Assembly: GCA_021778935.1 (NCBI GenBank)
Contig: JAJYBQ010000038.1
Span: forward strand, 1 to 13,175
From: Pseudomonadota bacterium
GTDB lineage: Bacteria; Pseudomonadota; Gammaproteobacteria; Burkholderiales; Burkholderiaceae
Direction of reading: 5' to 3'
DNA length: 13,175 nt
Positions 1-8,142 of the stretch are shown here, one piece after another. The position numbers and the translations under genes were made by a program. A model generated the notes under the pieces. That model was not told the DNA's origin. It saw only the letters and a program-made list of their open reading frames with translations, and did no database searches. Each line of letters opens with the position of its first letter. The stretch's first letter is position 1.

Positions 1-875
1 GAGATTCGCCCCCTGCCGCGCCAACTCCCCAATCGCCGTGCGCACCGAGGCTTCGACCTCGGGCTCCAGTCCGTCGGCGAAGAACTCCTTCGGCACACCA
101 ACCCGCAACCCCTCGAGCCCGGCGCCGAGAAAGCGGGTGAAATCCTCTGCCGGCCGATCGATGCTGGTCGAATCCCTGGAGTCGAACCCCAGCATCGCAT
201 TGAACACCCGCGCACAATCTTCGGCGGTCTGGGTGAGCAGCCCCGCCGTATCCAGGCTGGAGGCGAAGGCGATCATTCCCCAGCGCGATGGGCGCCCGTA
301 GGTCGGCTTGGTGCCGGTGACGCCCGTGAACGCGGCGGGCTCGCGGATCGATCCCCCCGTATCGGTCGCCGTCGCCACCGGGGCCAGACGGGCCGCCACC
401 GCGGCCGAGGATCCGCCGGAGGAACCGCCCGGAACAGCGCCGTGATCCCAGGGGTTGCGCACCGCTCCGTAGGCACTGTTCTCGTTGCTCGACCCCATCG
501 CGAACTCGTCGCAGTTGAGCTTGCCCAGGCACACCATGCCGGCCCGCGCCAGATCCTCGACGACGGTCGCGTCGAAGGGACTGCGGTAGCCCTCCAGCAT
601 GCGACTGGCTGCCGTGGTATTCCAGTCGCGAGTGACGAATACGTCCTTATGGGCGATCGGGATGCCCAGCAGCGCGCCGCACTCGCCGCGCGCCCGGCGC
701 TCGTCGGCGGCGCGCGCCTGCGCCAGGGTGGTCTCGGGCCGAACATCGAGAAACGCGTTCAGCGCGCGGTGGCGTTCGATCCGCTCCAGATAGCACCGGG
801 CCAGCTCGACCGCAGAAACCTCCTTACGGTCGAGCAGATCCCCCAAGTGCGTGAGCGTGGAATGGGCCAGTTCGG

Positions 876-879
<4 letters not shown>
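1..879 (-). CDS. gatA: Glutamyl-tRNA(Gln)/aspartyl-tRNA(Asn) amidotransferase subunit A, C-terminal part outside window
   Basis: GatA is the amidase subunit of the GatCAB complex. It releases ammonia from glutamine so that GatB can convert misacylated Glu-tRNA(Gln) or Asp-tRNA(Asn) to the correct aminoacyl-tRNA in the cytoplasm. Reading the minus strand from ATG at 879 gives 293 codons without a stop; the family is about 480-490 residues, so roughly the last 190 are missing at the window edge. The amidase-signature Ser-cisSer-Lys triad is visible: Lys78 in IPIAHKDVF, Ser153 in the GGSSGGSAA motif and the nucleophile Ser177 in TDTGGSIR. The start is fixed by an ATGA overlap with the gatC stop (876-879), which implies translational coupling. 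Identification is very secure; only the C-terminus is unseen. Confidence 0.97.
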
Positions 880-2294
<1,415 letters not shown>

Positions 2295-2331
2295 AGCCGG
2301 GAGGAACGCGGCCCCGGCACCGCGAGCGACC

Positions 2332-3282
2332 ATGGAATACGGGCCCCCGCCACTATTCAATCAGGGCATTTCGGCGCGCGCCCGCCTTGCCTTCTTCTCC
2401 CTGCTCTCGATCCTGCTGATCGTCATCGACGCCCGGGTGAATGTGCTGGAGACAATCCGCAGCGGCATCGAAACCGTGCTATATCCGGCGGAGCGGGTTC
2501 TCCTTTGGCCGCGCGATCGGATCGAAGCCATCGGCAGCTATTTCGCCAAGGTCAACCGCCTGGAGGCGGAGAACGCCCAACTGCGCGCCCAAGCGACCCA
2601 GGAAGCGCTGCAACTCCAGGAAACGGCGCGGCTGCGAGCGGAAAACGCCCAGCTGCGCGTGTTTGCCGGACTGCACAAGACCCTCCCGGTTCCGACTCGA
2701 CTGGTCACCGTGCTGTATTCGTTGCGAGATCCGTTCTCCCGCAAGGTGATCATCAATGCCGGCGTCCGCGACGGGATCCACACCGGCGATCCGGTCCTGG
2801 ACGACACCGGTGTCGTGGGACAGATCACGCGCGCGTACCCCATGGCCTCCGAGGTGACCCTGGTCACCGACAAGAACCAGGCGACCCCCGTCCGGGTCGC
2901 GCGCAACGGCCTGCCTGCCGTTGCCTTCGGATCGGCCGAGCCCGCGCGCCTCGAATTGCGCTTCCTCCCGGCCAGCGCCGACGTGCGCACCGGCGATGAA
3001 ATCGTCACGTCCGGCCTCGGCGGCCTGTATCCGAGCGGGCTTCCCGTCGGAACCGTCATCCGCGTCGACCACGACGCCAAGAACCAGTTCGCACAGATCA
3101 CGATGGCACCGGCCGCCGGCAAGACCCTGGGCCGCCTGCTGCTCGTGCTGACGATCCCGCCGCCACCTCCGTTGCCAAGCAAACTGGATCACCCGAACTC
3201 CGAGCCCCAGGCCGGGAAGTCTGCCGCCACACGCCGGCACCACCACGGACACCAACGGGCCGCACGACCCGCAACGCGATGA
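2332..3282 (+). CDS. mreC: Rod shape-determining protein MreC
   Basis: MreC is a bitopic inner-membrane protein. Its periplasmic domain links MreB filaments to the wall synthases PBP2/RodA. The 316 residues show a short cytoplasmic N-terminus starting MEYGPPPLF, one membrane segment (about 18-33), a periplasmic coiled coil (about 71-112, with repeated RLEAENAQLR and RLRAENAQLR), and the double beta-barrel MreC domain (about 120-273, with PFSRKVIINAG, GVVGQI and TSGLGGLYPSGLPVG). After the domain comes a proline run (276-280) and a roughly 40-residue basic tail containing HHHGH (303-307), probably disordered. A GGGAGG at about 2299-2304 lies too far from the ATG to be a standard ribosome site. 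The stop overlaps the mreD ATG at 3279-3282. Confidence 0.96.
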   Translation: MEYGPPPLFNQGISARARLAFFSLLSILLIVIDARVNVLETIRSGIETVLYPAERVLLWPRDRIEAIGSYFAKVNRLEAENAQLRAQATQEALQLQETARLRAENAQLRVFAGLHKTLPVPTRLVTVLYSLRDPFSRKVIINAGVRDGIHTGDPVLDDTGVVGQITRAYPMASEVTLVTDKNQATPVRVARNGLPAVAFGSAEPARLELRFLPASADVRTGDEIVTSGLGGLYPSGLPVGTVIRVDHDAKNQFAQITMAPAAGKTLGRLLLVLTIPPPPPLPSKLDHPNSEPQAGKSAATRRHHHGHQRAARPATR

Positions 3283-3884
3283 AACGCCGGCTGCTACGAT
3301 CCCTGCCGTCATCCGTTTCCTCGCCGCTCGTCGGCGGGGAGCGAGCCTCGGCAACCGCCCTGCGCCGCGCCGCGCGCCGAGAGCAGGTGCTGCGTCCGGT
3401 GCACGCCCCCTTCATCTGGGGCACGCTCGGCGGCGCGTTCCTGCTCGACCTCCTGCCCTGGGGGCGGGCGCTCTGGGTTCCGGATTTCCTTGCACTTGCC
3501 CTCGTGTTCTGGAACGTACATCAACCGCGCCGGGTCGGCATGGCCGCCGCCTTCGCGTTCGGCCTACTGATGGATGTGCACGACGGTGCGCTGTTGGGCG
3601 AGCACGCGCTGGCCTACACACTGCTCTCGTACGGCGCGATCACGTTCCACCGGCGGATCCGCTGGTTCTCCGTGGCCAGCCAATGCGTCTACGTGCTGGG
3701 TCTGCTGCTGGTGGCCCAACTGGCCTCGCTGGCGGTGCGACTTTGGGTGGGAGGCGTATCGCGGGACTGGTGGATTTCCCTGTCGGCCAGCCTGTTCGGA
3801 GCGGCGCTCTGGCCGCTCGCGACGAAATTTCTGCTGGCTCCGCAACGTCGCCCGGGAAAACGCGACGACACCCGCCCGCTGTAG
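3279..3884 (+). CDS. mreD: Rod shape-determining membrane protein MreD, start uncertain
   Basis: MreD is a small polytopic inner-membrane protein of the elongasome that works with MreC. As called it has 201 residues, about 35 more than usual. The conserved part starts near LRPVHAPFIW (residue 38) and includes five or so hydrophobic segments, the motif WNVHQPRRVG, the signature GLLMDVHDGALLGEHALAY and the C-terminal LLAPQRRP. The ATG at 3279 overlaps the mreC stop (ATGA), which favours it. However, GTG at 3387 (codon 37), preceded by purine-rich GAGAGCAG, would give a family-length protein of 165 residues. The extra N-terminal stretch contains a hairpin (3319-3339) and an unconserved-looking peptide. 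The usual downstream mrdA-rodA are absent; a minus-strand porin gene converges on this one. Confidence 0.93.
   Translation: MKRRLLRSLPSSVSSPLVGGERASATALRRAARREQVLRPVHAPFIWGTLGGAFLLDLLPWGRALWVPDFLALALVFWNVHQPRRVGMAAAFAFGLLMDVHDGALLGEHALAYTLLSYGAITFHRRIRWFSVASQCVYVLGLLLVAQLASLAVRLWVGGVSRDWWISLSASLFGAALWPLATKFLLAPQRRPGKRDDTRPL
3319..3339. repeat. GC-rich hairpin inside the mreD N-terminal extension
   Basis: CCTCGCCG (3319-3326) and CGGCGGGG (3332-3339) pair through eight positions, one a G-T wobble, around a five-base loop. The stem extends by one T-A pair at 3318/3340. It has the look of a dispersed palindromic element, but only one clear copy is seen in this window, so the repeat label is tentative. 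Confidence 0.3.
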
Positions 3885-4051
3885 CGGAACTTCCCGATCG
3901 ATTCAGCACCGGTCACTCCTCGCTCACCTACCGGAAGCGCCTGCCGGTCAAGTGGATCGAGATCGATCCGTGCGTCGTCCGCGACACGCGGGACGACGCG
4001 ACGAACGCGCAGCACGCGGGCTGCGCCGGCACCGCGCGGAACCATCCGGCA
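3885..4051. terminator. Convergent mreD / porin spacer with a GC-rich hairpin (3972-3999)
   Basis: This 167-base spacer lies between the convergent ends of mreD and the first porin gene. At 3972-3999 the arm GCGTCGTCCGCG pairs with CGCGGGACGACGC around a three-base loop ACA, giving 12 pairs with a single bulged G. The location between convergent stops suggests a bidirectional terminator. No T-run follows on either strand, so an ordinary intrinsic mechanism is not assured. Nothing else is seen in the spacer. Confidence 0.4.
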
Positions 4052-5278
4052 TCAGAACTTGTAGAGCCCTTCCAGGGCGAACGTCGTCATGGTGTTGTTC
4101 CGGGCACCCGACGACTCCATGAAGACTGCGTTGCTGGCATGATCGCCGCGGACTTCCGCGCGCAGCTCGACGTGCTCGGACTTCAGCCAGGACAGCGTGG
4201 CAGTGAACTCGCGGTACGTCGTCGATTGCCCGGCGAACGACGTTGCCGGACTGGTGCAGACGCCGCCGAACGCGCAGCCGGCCGTCCCCAGGAAGTGGAA
4301 GCCGTTGCTGTCCTGGAAATCCTCGCCGCGCAACGCCACGCGCCACTGCGGCGTGAAGAAATAGGTCGCATACAGCGCAACGCCGTCGTATTTCGCCCGA
4401 ACCGGGGCCGCCCCGGTGAACGCCTGATAGTTGTCCTGGCTGACATTCAAGTATTCAAGGCCGAAACTCGTCTGATCGCTGACGGTATACGTCGCCACGG
4501 CGTCGAAACTGTTGCGCGCGCCGTATGGACCGTTGGCATTCGCCTGGGCGGTCGTCGGGACCGCGTTGGCCGTGGACAGGGCCTGTCCATTGAGGTCCGA
4601 CAGCGTTACGCTCAACGGCTTGATCGGCGTAATGACCGTCCCCACCTCGACCGTCTTCGAACGGGTCGTCGCCGAGACCTGGTCCCAGCCATTGTTGACA
4701 CCCGCGATCAAGGTCAGGAGGTCGTTGGCGACGTAGGTCAGGCGCACGCCGGTATGCGTGAACGGCACACCGCCGAACAGGATGGAACGGGAGATGTTGT
4801 TGTTGGCCGGCGCCCAGATCACCTCGTAGCTTTGCAGGGTCGTGAACTTTCCGGCAATCACGGTGAACGGCCCCGAGGCGTATTGGCCGTAGGCCTGTGT
4901 CACGTCGAACTGATTGTTGCTCGGTCCCGAGTTATACGGATAGGAGGAGAAAATGGACGCGTCCGTACCCGCCATCACGTTGATCAGACCGCCGAAGCCA
5001 TCCTTTGGCTGCTTTGCGATCTGCAGTGCCGCTTGATGCAAGGTGAAAGAATTCTGTTGCGTATCGAACACGCGTGTCGCAGAAGGGTTCGTGCGATTGG
5101 CGTAGTTGTACGAACCATCCAGATAACCGCTGACGGCAATTCCCGACGCACCGAGGATCTTGTCGATTGTCGCCGGCACATCCGTTGCCGTGGTACTCGT
5201 CTGGTCTTCCGCAAACACCAAGCCCGGCGTGAGCAGCGCAAGCGCCACACTCGCGGCCCGCAGCGTGCGATCAAGCAT
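4052..5278 (-). CDS. Outer-membrane beta-barrel protein, BBP2/OmpL-like porin (paralogue 1)
   Basis: This is a predicted outer-membrane channel protein of 408 residues. Residues 1-23 form a Sec signal peptide (Arg near the start, hydrophobic core, cleavage after LVFA). The mature part is rich in alternating aromatic/polar strands and glycine, and it ends in LYKF, the terminal-phenylalanine sorting signal of outer-membrane barrels. Segments such as SGYLDGSYNYANR, QAYGQY, VIAGKF and NNGWDQ fit the 'putative beta-barrel porin-2, OmpL-like' family; the substrate is unknown. Two cysteines only, Cys335 and Cys341 (CX5C), lie in an insertion after GFHFL that the neighbouring paralogue lacks. A clear Shine-Dalgarno sequence (GGAGGGG) sits a few bases before ATG at 5278. 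It probably arose by tandem duplication with the gene at 5558-6775. Confidence 0.85.
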   Translation of the reverse strand: MLDRTLRAASVALALLTPGLVFAEDQTSTTATDVPATIDKILGASGIAVSGYLDGSYNYANRTNPSATRVFDTQQNSFTLHQAALQIAKQPKDGFGGLINVMAGTDASIFSSYPYNSGPSNNQFDVTQAYGQYASGPFTVIAGKFTTLQSYEVIWAPANNNISRSILFGGVPFTHTGVRLTYVANDLLTLIAGVNNGWDQVSATTRSKTVEVGTVITPIKPLSVTLSDLNGQALSTANAVPTTAQANANGPYGARNSFDAVATYTVSDQTSFGLEYLNVSQDNYQAFTGAAPVRAKYDGVALYATYFFTPQWRVALRGEDFQDSNGFHFLGTAGCAFGGVCTSPATSFAGQSTTYREFTATLSWLKSEHVELRAEVRGDHASNAVFMESSGARNNTMTTFALEGLYKF

Positions 5279-5426
5279 GTCCCCTCCACCCCTTTAGTCG
5301 ACGGTACGAATCCCGGTCGCGCCACACGCGGCGCACCACTGCCGCATCGAGCGCGCACTGCAGTGGGAGTCGCCGTGTGCAACGTCATGCCGGAGAAATA
5401 GTTATGTGATTTTTTTCCGGCGGGGG

Positions 5427-5449
5427 AAAATATATACGGGCTTCCCGTA
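5427..5449 (-). terminator. Intrinsic terminator downstream of porin 2
   Basis: Read on the minus strand, TACGGG (5449-5444) pairs perfectly with CCCGTA (5440-5435) around the three-base loop AAG. The T-rich tract TATATTTT follows (5434-5427). It lies about 110 bases beyond the porin 2 stop in the correct orientation, so it probably ends that transcript before porin 1. Confidence 0.6.
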
Positions 5450-5513
5450 GAAATGGGGAGGATTGCGAATGAAAAGCGCACGTCGTTGCGAAAAAGTTAC
5501 ATTCGCGCCGATT

Positions 5514-5539
5514 TGCCCCTCCCGCCAGCGGAAGGGGCA
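5514..5539. repeat. GC-rich inverted repeat just after the porin 2 stop
   Basis: GCCCCTCCC (5515-5523) pairs with GGAAGGGGC (5530-5538) with one wobble; outer T-A and inner G-C pairs extend the stem. It starts 18 bases past the porin 2 stop. It may protect the 3' end of the mRNA or belong to a dispersed palindromic family; no T-run follows, so I do not call it a terminator. Confidence 0.4.
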
Positions 5540-5557
5540 CTCCGGACGTCAGAACGG

Positions 5558-6775
5558 TCAGAACTTATACAGCCCCTCGACGGCATACGTCGTCAAGGTC
5601 TTGCTCAACGCGGATCCGGACGCGACCGTGAAGACGGGGTTGCTGGCATGGTCCCCGCGGATTTCGCCGCGGAGTTCAAAGCTATCGGACTCCAGCCAGG
5701 ACAGGGTGGCCGTACCTTCCCGGTACGTGGTGTCGGCGACGCCGAAGTGGAATCCGTTTTGATCGTTGAAATTCTCCGCACGCAGCGCCAGCCGCCATTT
5801 CGGCGTGAACATGTACGTCGCATACAGCGCGTAGCCGTCGTACTTCGCGGTGATCGGATTGCCATAGACGGGCGTGCCGACGACGGAGGCAGGGGTCAAC
5901 TGCCCGAAGTTGCGCTGGTTCACGTTCACGTAGTCCAGCCCCAACGTCAGCGGGTCGATCGGCGTGTAGTTCACCACTAGGTTGAGGAGGTTCCGGTCAC
6001 CCGTCGGCACGACATTGACGCCGCCGATCGTGGCGGCCGTCCCGGCAAAGCCCCCGACCGCGGAGTTCATCTTGCCGTTGTAGTCCGAAATCGTGAAGCT
6101 CAAGGGCTTGATCGGCGCGACGGTGGCCGCCAGCTCGACAGTCTTCCCGCCGCTGGCGCCGCCCGAAACCTGGTCCCAACCGTTGATGACTCCGCCTACC
6201 AGCGTGACGGCATCGTTCATCGCATAGTTCGCGCGCACCCCGGTTTCCGTAAACGGCTCGGCCGAGTACAGAATCGAGCGGCTGGTGTTGTAGTTGGACG
6301 GTTGCCAGATCACTTCCATCCCCGGGATCGCCGTGAACTTCCCCGCCATCACGGTGACCGGGCCGTGCGCATACTGCCCGTATGCCTGCGTGAGGTCGAC
6401 CTGCTGATAGCCGCTGCCCGCGGTGTTGAACGGATACGACTCGAACGCCTTGGCATCGAGACCGGCGGTGATGTTGACCAACCACCCGAACCCCTCCTTC
6501 GGCTGCTTGGCAACCTGCAGGCCGAACTGATGCAGCGCGAGATTGTTGTTCTGGCAGTCCGCCACGCGATCGCAAAAGCCGTTTTGCAGATCGCGATTGG
6601 CGTGGTTGTAAATGACGTCGAAGTAGCCGGTAGTGGTAATCCCCGAGGCATTCAGAATCTGCGCCATCGTCGGCACCGACGACGACGATGACGCCGTGGC
6701 CGTATCCGCCGATGCGATGGTGGGAACCGCAAACACGGCCGCTACGCTCGCCGCAAGCAGCATGCGATGAAACAT
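5558..6775 (-). CDS. Outer-membrane beta-barrel protein, BBP2/OmpL-like porin (paralogue 2)
   Basis: This is a 405-residue paralogue of the adjacent porin. The signal peptide is cleaved after ASA (residue 23) and is followed by a short serine run (about 29-33). It then has the same barrel blocks as its neighbour: GYFDVIYNHANR, AKQPKEGFGWLVN, QAYGQY, VMAGKF, EVIWQP, SRSILY and NGWDQVSGG. It ends in LYKF with a terminal phenylalanine. Its only cysteines are Cys68 and Cys74, again spaced CX5C, but in an early loop rather than the late loop used by the other copy. ATG at 6775 is preceded by a strong Shine-Dalgarno sequence, AAGGAGGGG. It is transcribed towards porin 1 with a terminator in between. 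The outer-membrane location is well supported; the transported substrate is not known. Confidence 0.86.
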   Translation of the reverse strand: MFHRMLLAASVAAVFAVPTIASADTATASSSSSVPTMAQILNASGITTTGYFDVIYNHANRDLQNGFCDRVADCQNNNLALHQFGLQVAKQPKEGFGWLVNITAGLDAKAFESYPFNTAGSGYQQVDLTQAYGQYAHGPVTVMAGKFTAIPGMEVIWQPSNYNTSRSILYSAEPFTETGVRANYAMNDAVTLVGGVINGWDQVSGGASGGKTVELAATVAPIKPLSFTISDYNGKMNSAVGGFAGTAATIGGVNVVPTGDRNLLNLVVNYTPIDPLTLGLDYVNVNQRNFGQLTPASVVGTPVYGNPITAKYDGYALYATYMFTPKWRLALRAENFNDQNGFHFGVADTTYREGTATLSWLESDSFELRGEIRGDHASNPVFTVASGSALSKTLTTYAVEGLYKF

Positions 6776-6942
6776 ACACCCCTCCTTCTATGCGATAAAC
6801 GCGGGTTGCAAGAAACACGGACAACCCTTACGCAAAGCTCGTGCCAATCAGATGCGATCCGATGAGCACGCGAGGGGGCATCCCGCTTCGGACGCCTTGG
6901 AGAAAGAATCGAAACGCGGGAAACGCAACAAAAAAATCCCAC
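6776..6942 (-). promoter_or_regulatory. Upstream region of porin 2 with an inverted repeat (6803-6827)
   Basis: This stretch runs from the porin 2 start to the terminator of the gene behind it. GGGTTG (6803-6808) and CAACCC (6822-6827) form a six-base inverted repeat with 13 bases between, about 30-50 bases ahead of the ATG: a possible regulator site or leader hairpin. On the minus strand TTGCAA and TTTATC hint at promoter elements, but the spacing is not consensus. No coding sequence is evident. Confidence 0.3.
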
Positions 6943-6973
6943 AAAAAACACAAACCGCACCGTTGCGGTGCGG
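6943..6973 (-). terminator. Strong intrinsic terminator of the DUF1801 gene
   Basis: On the minus strand CCGCACCG (6973-6966) pairs perfectly with CGGTGCGG (6962-6955) around the loop CAA. This eight-pair stem is followed at once by TTTGTGTTTTTT (6954-6943). A further T-run lies at 6936-6930. It lies 130 bases beyond the stop of the gene at 7103-7873 and isolates that gene from porin 2. Confidence 0.75.
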
Positions 6974-7102
6974 CATTTCCGGTGCGCCCCAGGCTAGTGC
7001 CTGCGGCGAGTGCACGCAGCGAACGACCGGCTCGCGATCGCAGACTTCCTGCCCCGGTCCACCGCGGCCACAAGGAGGCAACGCGGCGGGAGCCGCGGTT
7101 CG
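6974..7102. other. 3' untranslated spacer with a small hairpin at 7082-7097
   Basis: CGCGGC (7082-7087) and GCCGCG (7092-7097) pair around GGGA directly after the stop of the DUF1801 gene. No T-run follows. The rest of this spacer holds no convincing gene or signal; together with 6776-6973 it makes a 327-base stretch without a gene. Confidence 0.3.
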
Positions 7103-7873
7103 CTATTTTCGGACGCTGCCGCGCTTTGCGGCCGAGCTTCCCGCTGCCGCACTTCCCTTGACCGCCGGGCCTCGTCTGGCGGCGGCGGTATTTTTCCCCG
7201 ACACGCGCACCGGGGATGCCGAATCCGCGCGGGGCGACACCGGAACGGATTGCGCCAACGTCTTCACCGCCGTCGCCGCTTTCGGTGCCGCGGCCTTCTT
7301 CGTCGCCGCGGCGGTCTTCTCGGTCGGACCCGAGGCGGCGGCCTCCTCCGCCGGCTTTCGGGGCGCCGGCGCGGCAACCGGACGCACGGTACTCGCAACC
7401 TGAGCGGCCTCTTCCCTGATCGCCCAAAGCTTGAGCAGGTCGGCCTGCGTCGGCACGGCACCCTGCTGCACGCGGGTGCGCCGCGCCGCCACCGAATCCC
7501 GGACGATCTTTTCCACGACATCCAGCGGAAGTCGATTCAAATCCGAGAACTTCACGAAGCTGCGTGCCGTATTGACGCCCGGGAGCGCCTCCTTGTGCTT
7601 GACGACGACCTCCCGCTCCGCCACATACAGCGACATGTGTCGCCGCCCCGATTCCAGCGCGAACAAGGGTCCATCCAGCTCATAAAACGCCAGCCCATAG
7701 CGCATGCTTTCGCGCACGCCACGCGCGGAACGACGGATCATGCTGCACACGCGTGCCATGGCAACTCTGCGATCGGGCGGAAGATCGCGTAAGTAGGTGC
7801 CCACCGTCATAGCCGGACCGGCTGCCGCCGCAGTGGATGCTACAGTGGGTGTCGCGTTGGCGGTCGAACTCAT
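7103..7873 (-). CDS. DUF1801-domain protein with basic, low-complexity C-terminal tail
   Basis: A predicted cytoplasmic protein of 256 residues with no signal peptide or membrane segment. Residues about 23-132 resemble the DUF1801 (YdhG/YdeI-like) fold: TVGTYLRDLPPDRR, an early helix with VCSMIRRSARGVRESMRYGLAFY, the strand segment HMSLYV, and the end segment FVKFSDLNRLPLDVVEKIVRDSV. The function of this domain is not established. From about residue 165 to the end it turns into Ala/Pro/Ser/Lys/Arg-rich sequence (for example ATKKAAAPKAATAVK), resembling bacterial histone-H1-like tails, which suggests nucleic-acid binding by inference only. The start at 7873 has only a GGGGG upstream; ATG at codon 22 (MTVGTYL) would remove an Ala/Thr-rich leader and is a real alternative. 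It is monocistronic with its own terminator at 6943-6973. Confidence 0.75.
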   Translation of the reverse strand: MSSTANATPTVASTAAAAGPAMTVGTYLRDLPPDRRVAMARVCSMIRRSARGVRESMRYGLAFYELDGPLFALESGRRHMSLYVAEREVVVKHKEALPGVNTARSFVKFSDLNRLPLDVVEKIVRDSVAARRTRVQQGAVPTQADLLKLWAIREEAAQVASTVRPVAAPAPRKPAEEAAASGPTEKTAAATKKAAAPKAATAVKTLAQSVPVSPRADSASPVRVSGKNTAAARRGPAVKGSAAAGSSAAKRGSVRK

Positions 7874-8142
7874 GCCTTGCCCCCAGGATCTCGATCAGAA
7901 CTCAACTCGCTATTTTAGCGGAGAGTGCCCGCGCGCTTCGCGGAAACCGGCCCAATTCATCGCGCCGGACCGCCACAAACAACCGATCGCACCATAAAGG
8001 CGGGGTTACACGCCGTCGTTCCACGATTTGCGGCGCAAGGAAAATTGATATATTGACCCCCCCTGCTCCGGTCACCGGATATCCGGCAATCGGGATCCCG
8101 TACCGGGACATGGGGAACTTCGACGAATTCCCGAGGCGTTGC
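7874..8142. promoter_or_regulatory. Divergent spacer with promoter candidate and palindrome cluster
   Basis: This spacer separates the DUF1801 gene (minus) from the STAS gene (plus). Plus-strand TTGCGG (8028-8033) and TATATT (8049-8054), 15 bases apart, are a weak promoter candidate for the STAS-hslVU run. Downstream lie CCGGT-C-ACCGG (8068-8078), the 12-base palindrome at 8075-8086, the 10-base palindrome CGGGATCCCG (8091-8100) and a TCCCG/CGGGA hairpin (8096-8108). On the other side CGCTA-TTT-TAGCG (7908-7920) includes, on the minus strand, TAAAAT as a possible -10 for the DUF1801 gene. Confidence 0.4.

Larger units (their letters stand above)
5279..5557 (-). promoter_or_regulatory. Inter-porin spacer: candidate promoter region of porin 1 and a palindrome
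   Basis: This 279-base spacer holds the end signals of porin 2 and the upstream region of porin 1. An AT-rich block (about 5395-5434) stands out from the GC-rich surroundings and includes a run of seven T on the plus strand and CATAAC on the minus strand, a plausible but weak -10. A perfect ten-base palindrome CACTGCAGTG lies at 5356-5365, about 80 bases ahead of the porin 1 ATG, and could be an operator. The separation and the terminator at 5427-5449 suggest that porin 1 has its own promoter. No small gene is seen. Confidence 0.3.

Noticed and set aside
2479..3354. Minus-strand open frame of 291 codons opposite mreC
   Set aside because: Shadow of mreC with no start signal or domain.
3683..5401. 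Plus-strand open frame of 572 codons across the mreD end and porin 1
   Set aside because: It is antisense to porin 1, which has a signal peptide, a terminal phenylalanine and a good ribosome site; the plus-strand product is Arg-rich with no recognisable domain.
5997..6824. Minus-strand open frame in another register over porin 2
   Set aside because: It overlaps the real porin frame on the same strand and yields Arg/Gly-rich sequence without motifs.
6943..6973. Hairpin plus A/T-run considered as a mobile-element end
   Set aside because: A perfect stem followed by a T-tract directly downstream of a gene is explained by an intrinsic terminator; no partner repeat or transposase is present.
7073..7102. 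AAGGAGG on the plus strand near 7073, like a ribosome binding site
   Set aside because: No plausible start codon follows at a suitable distance.
6852..7792. Plus-strand open frames opposite the DUF1801 gene
   Set aside because: They arise from the GC-rich tail region read backwards; the minus-strand frame has a recognisable domain and terminator.
7837..8109. Upstream extension of the STAS gene to ATG 7837
   Set aside because: It would overlap the divergent DUF1801 gene start and run through the promoter-like and palindromic spacer; the encoded stretch has no conserved-looking content.
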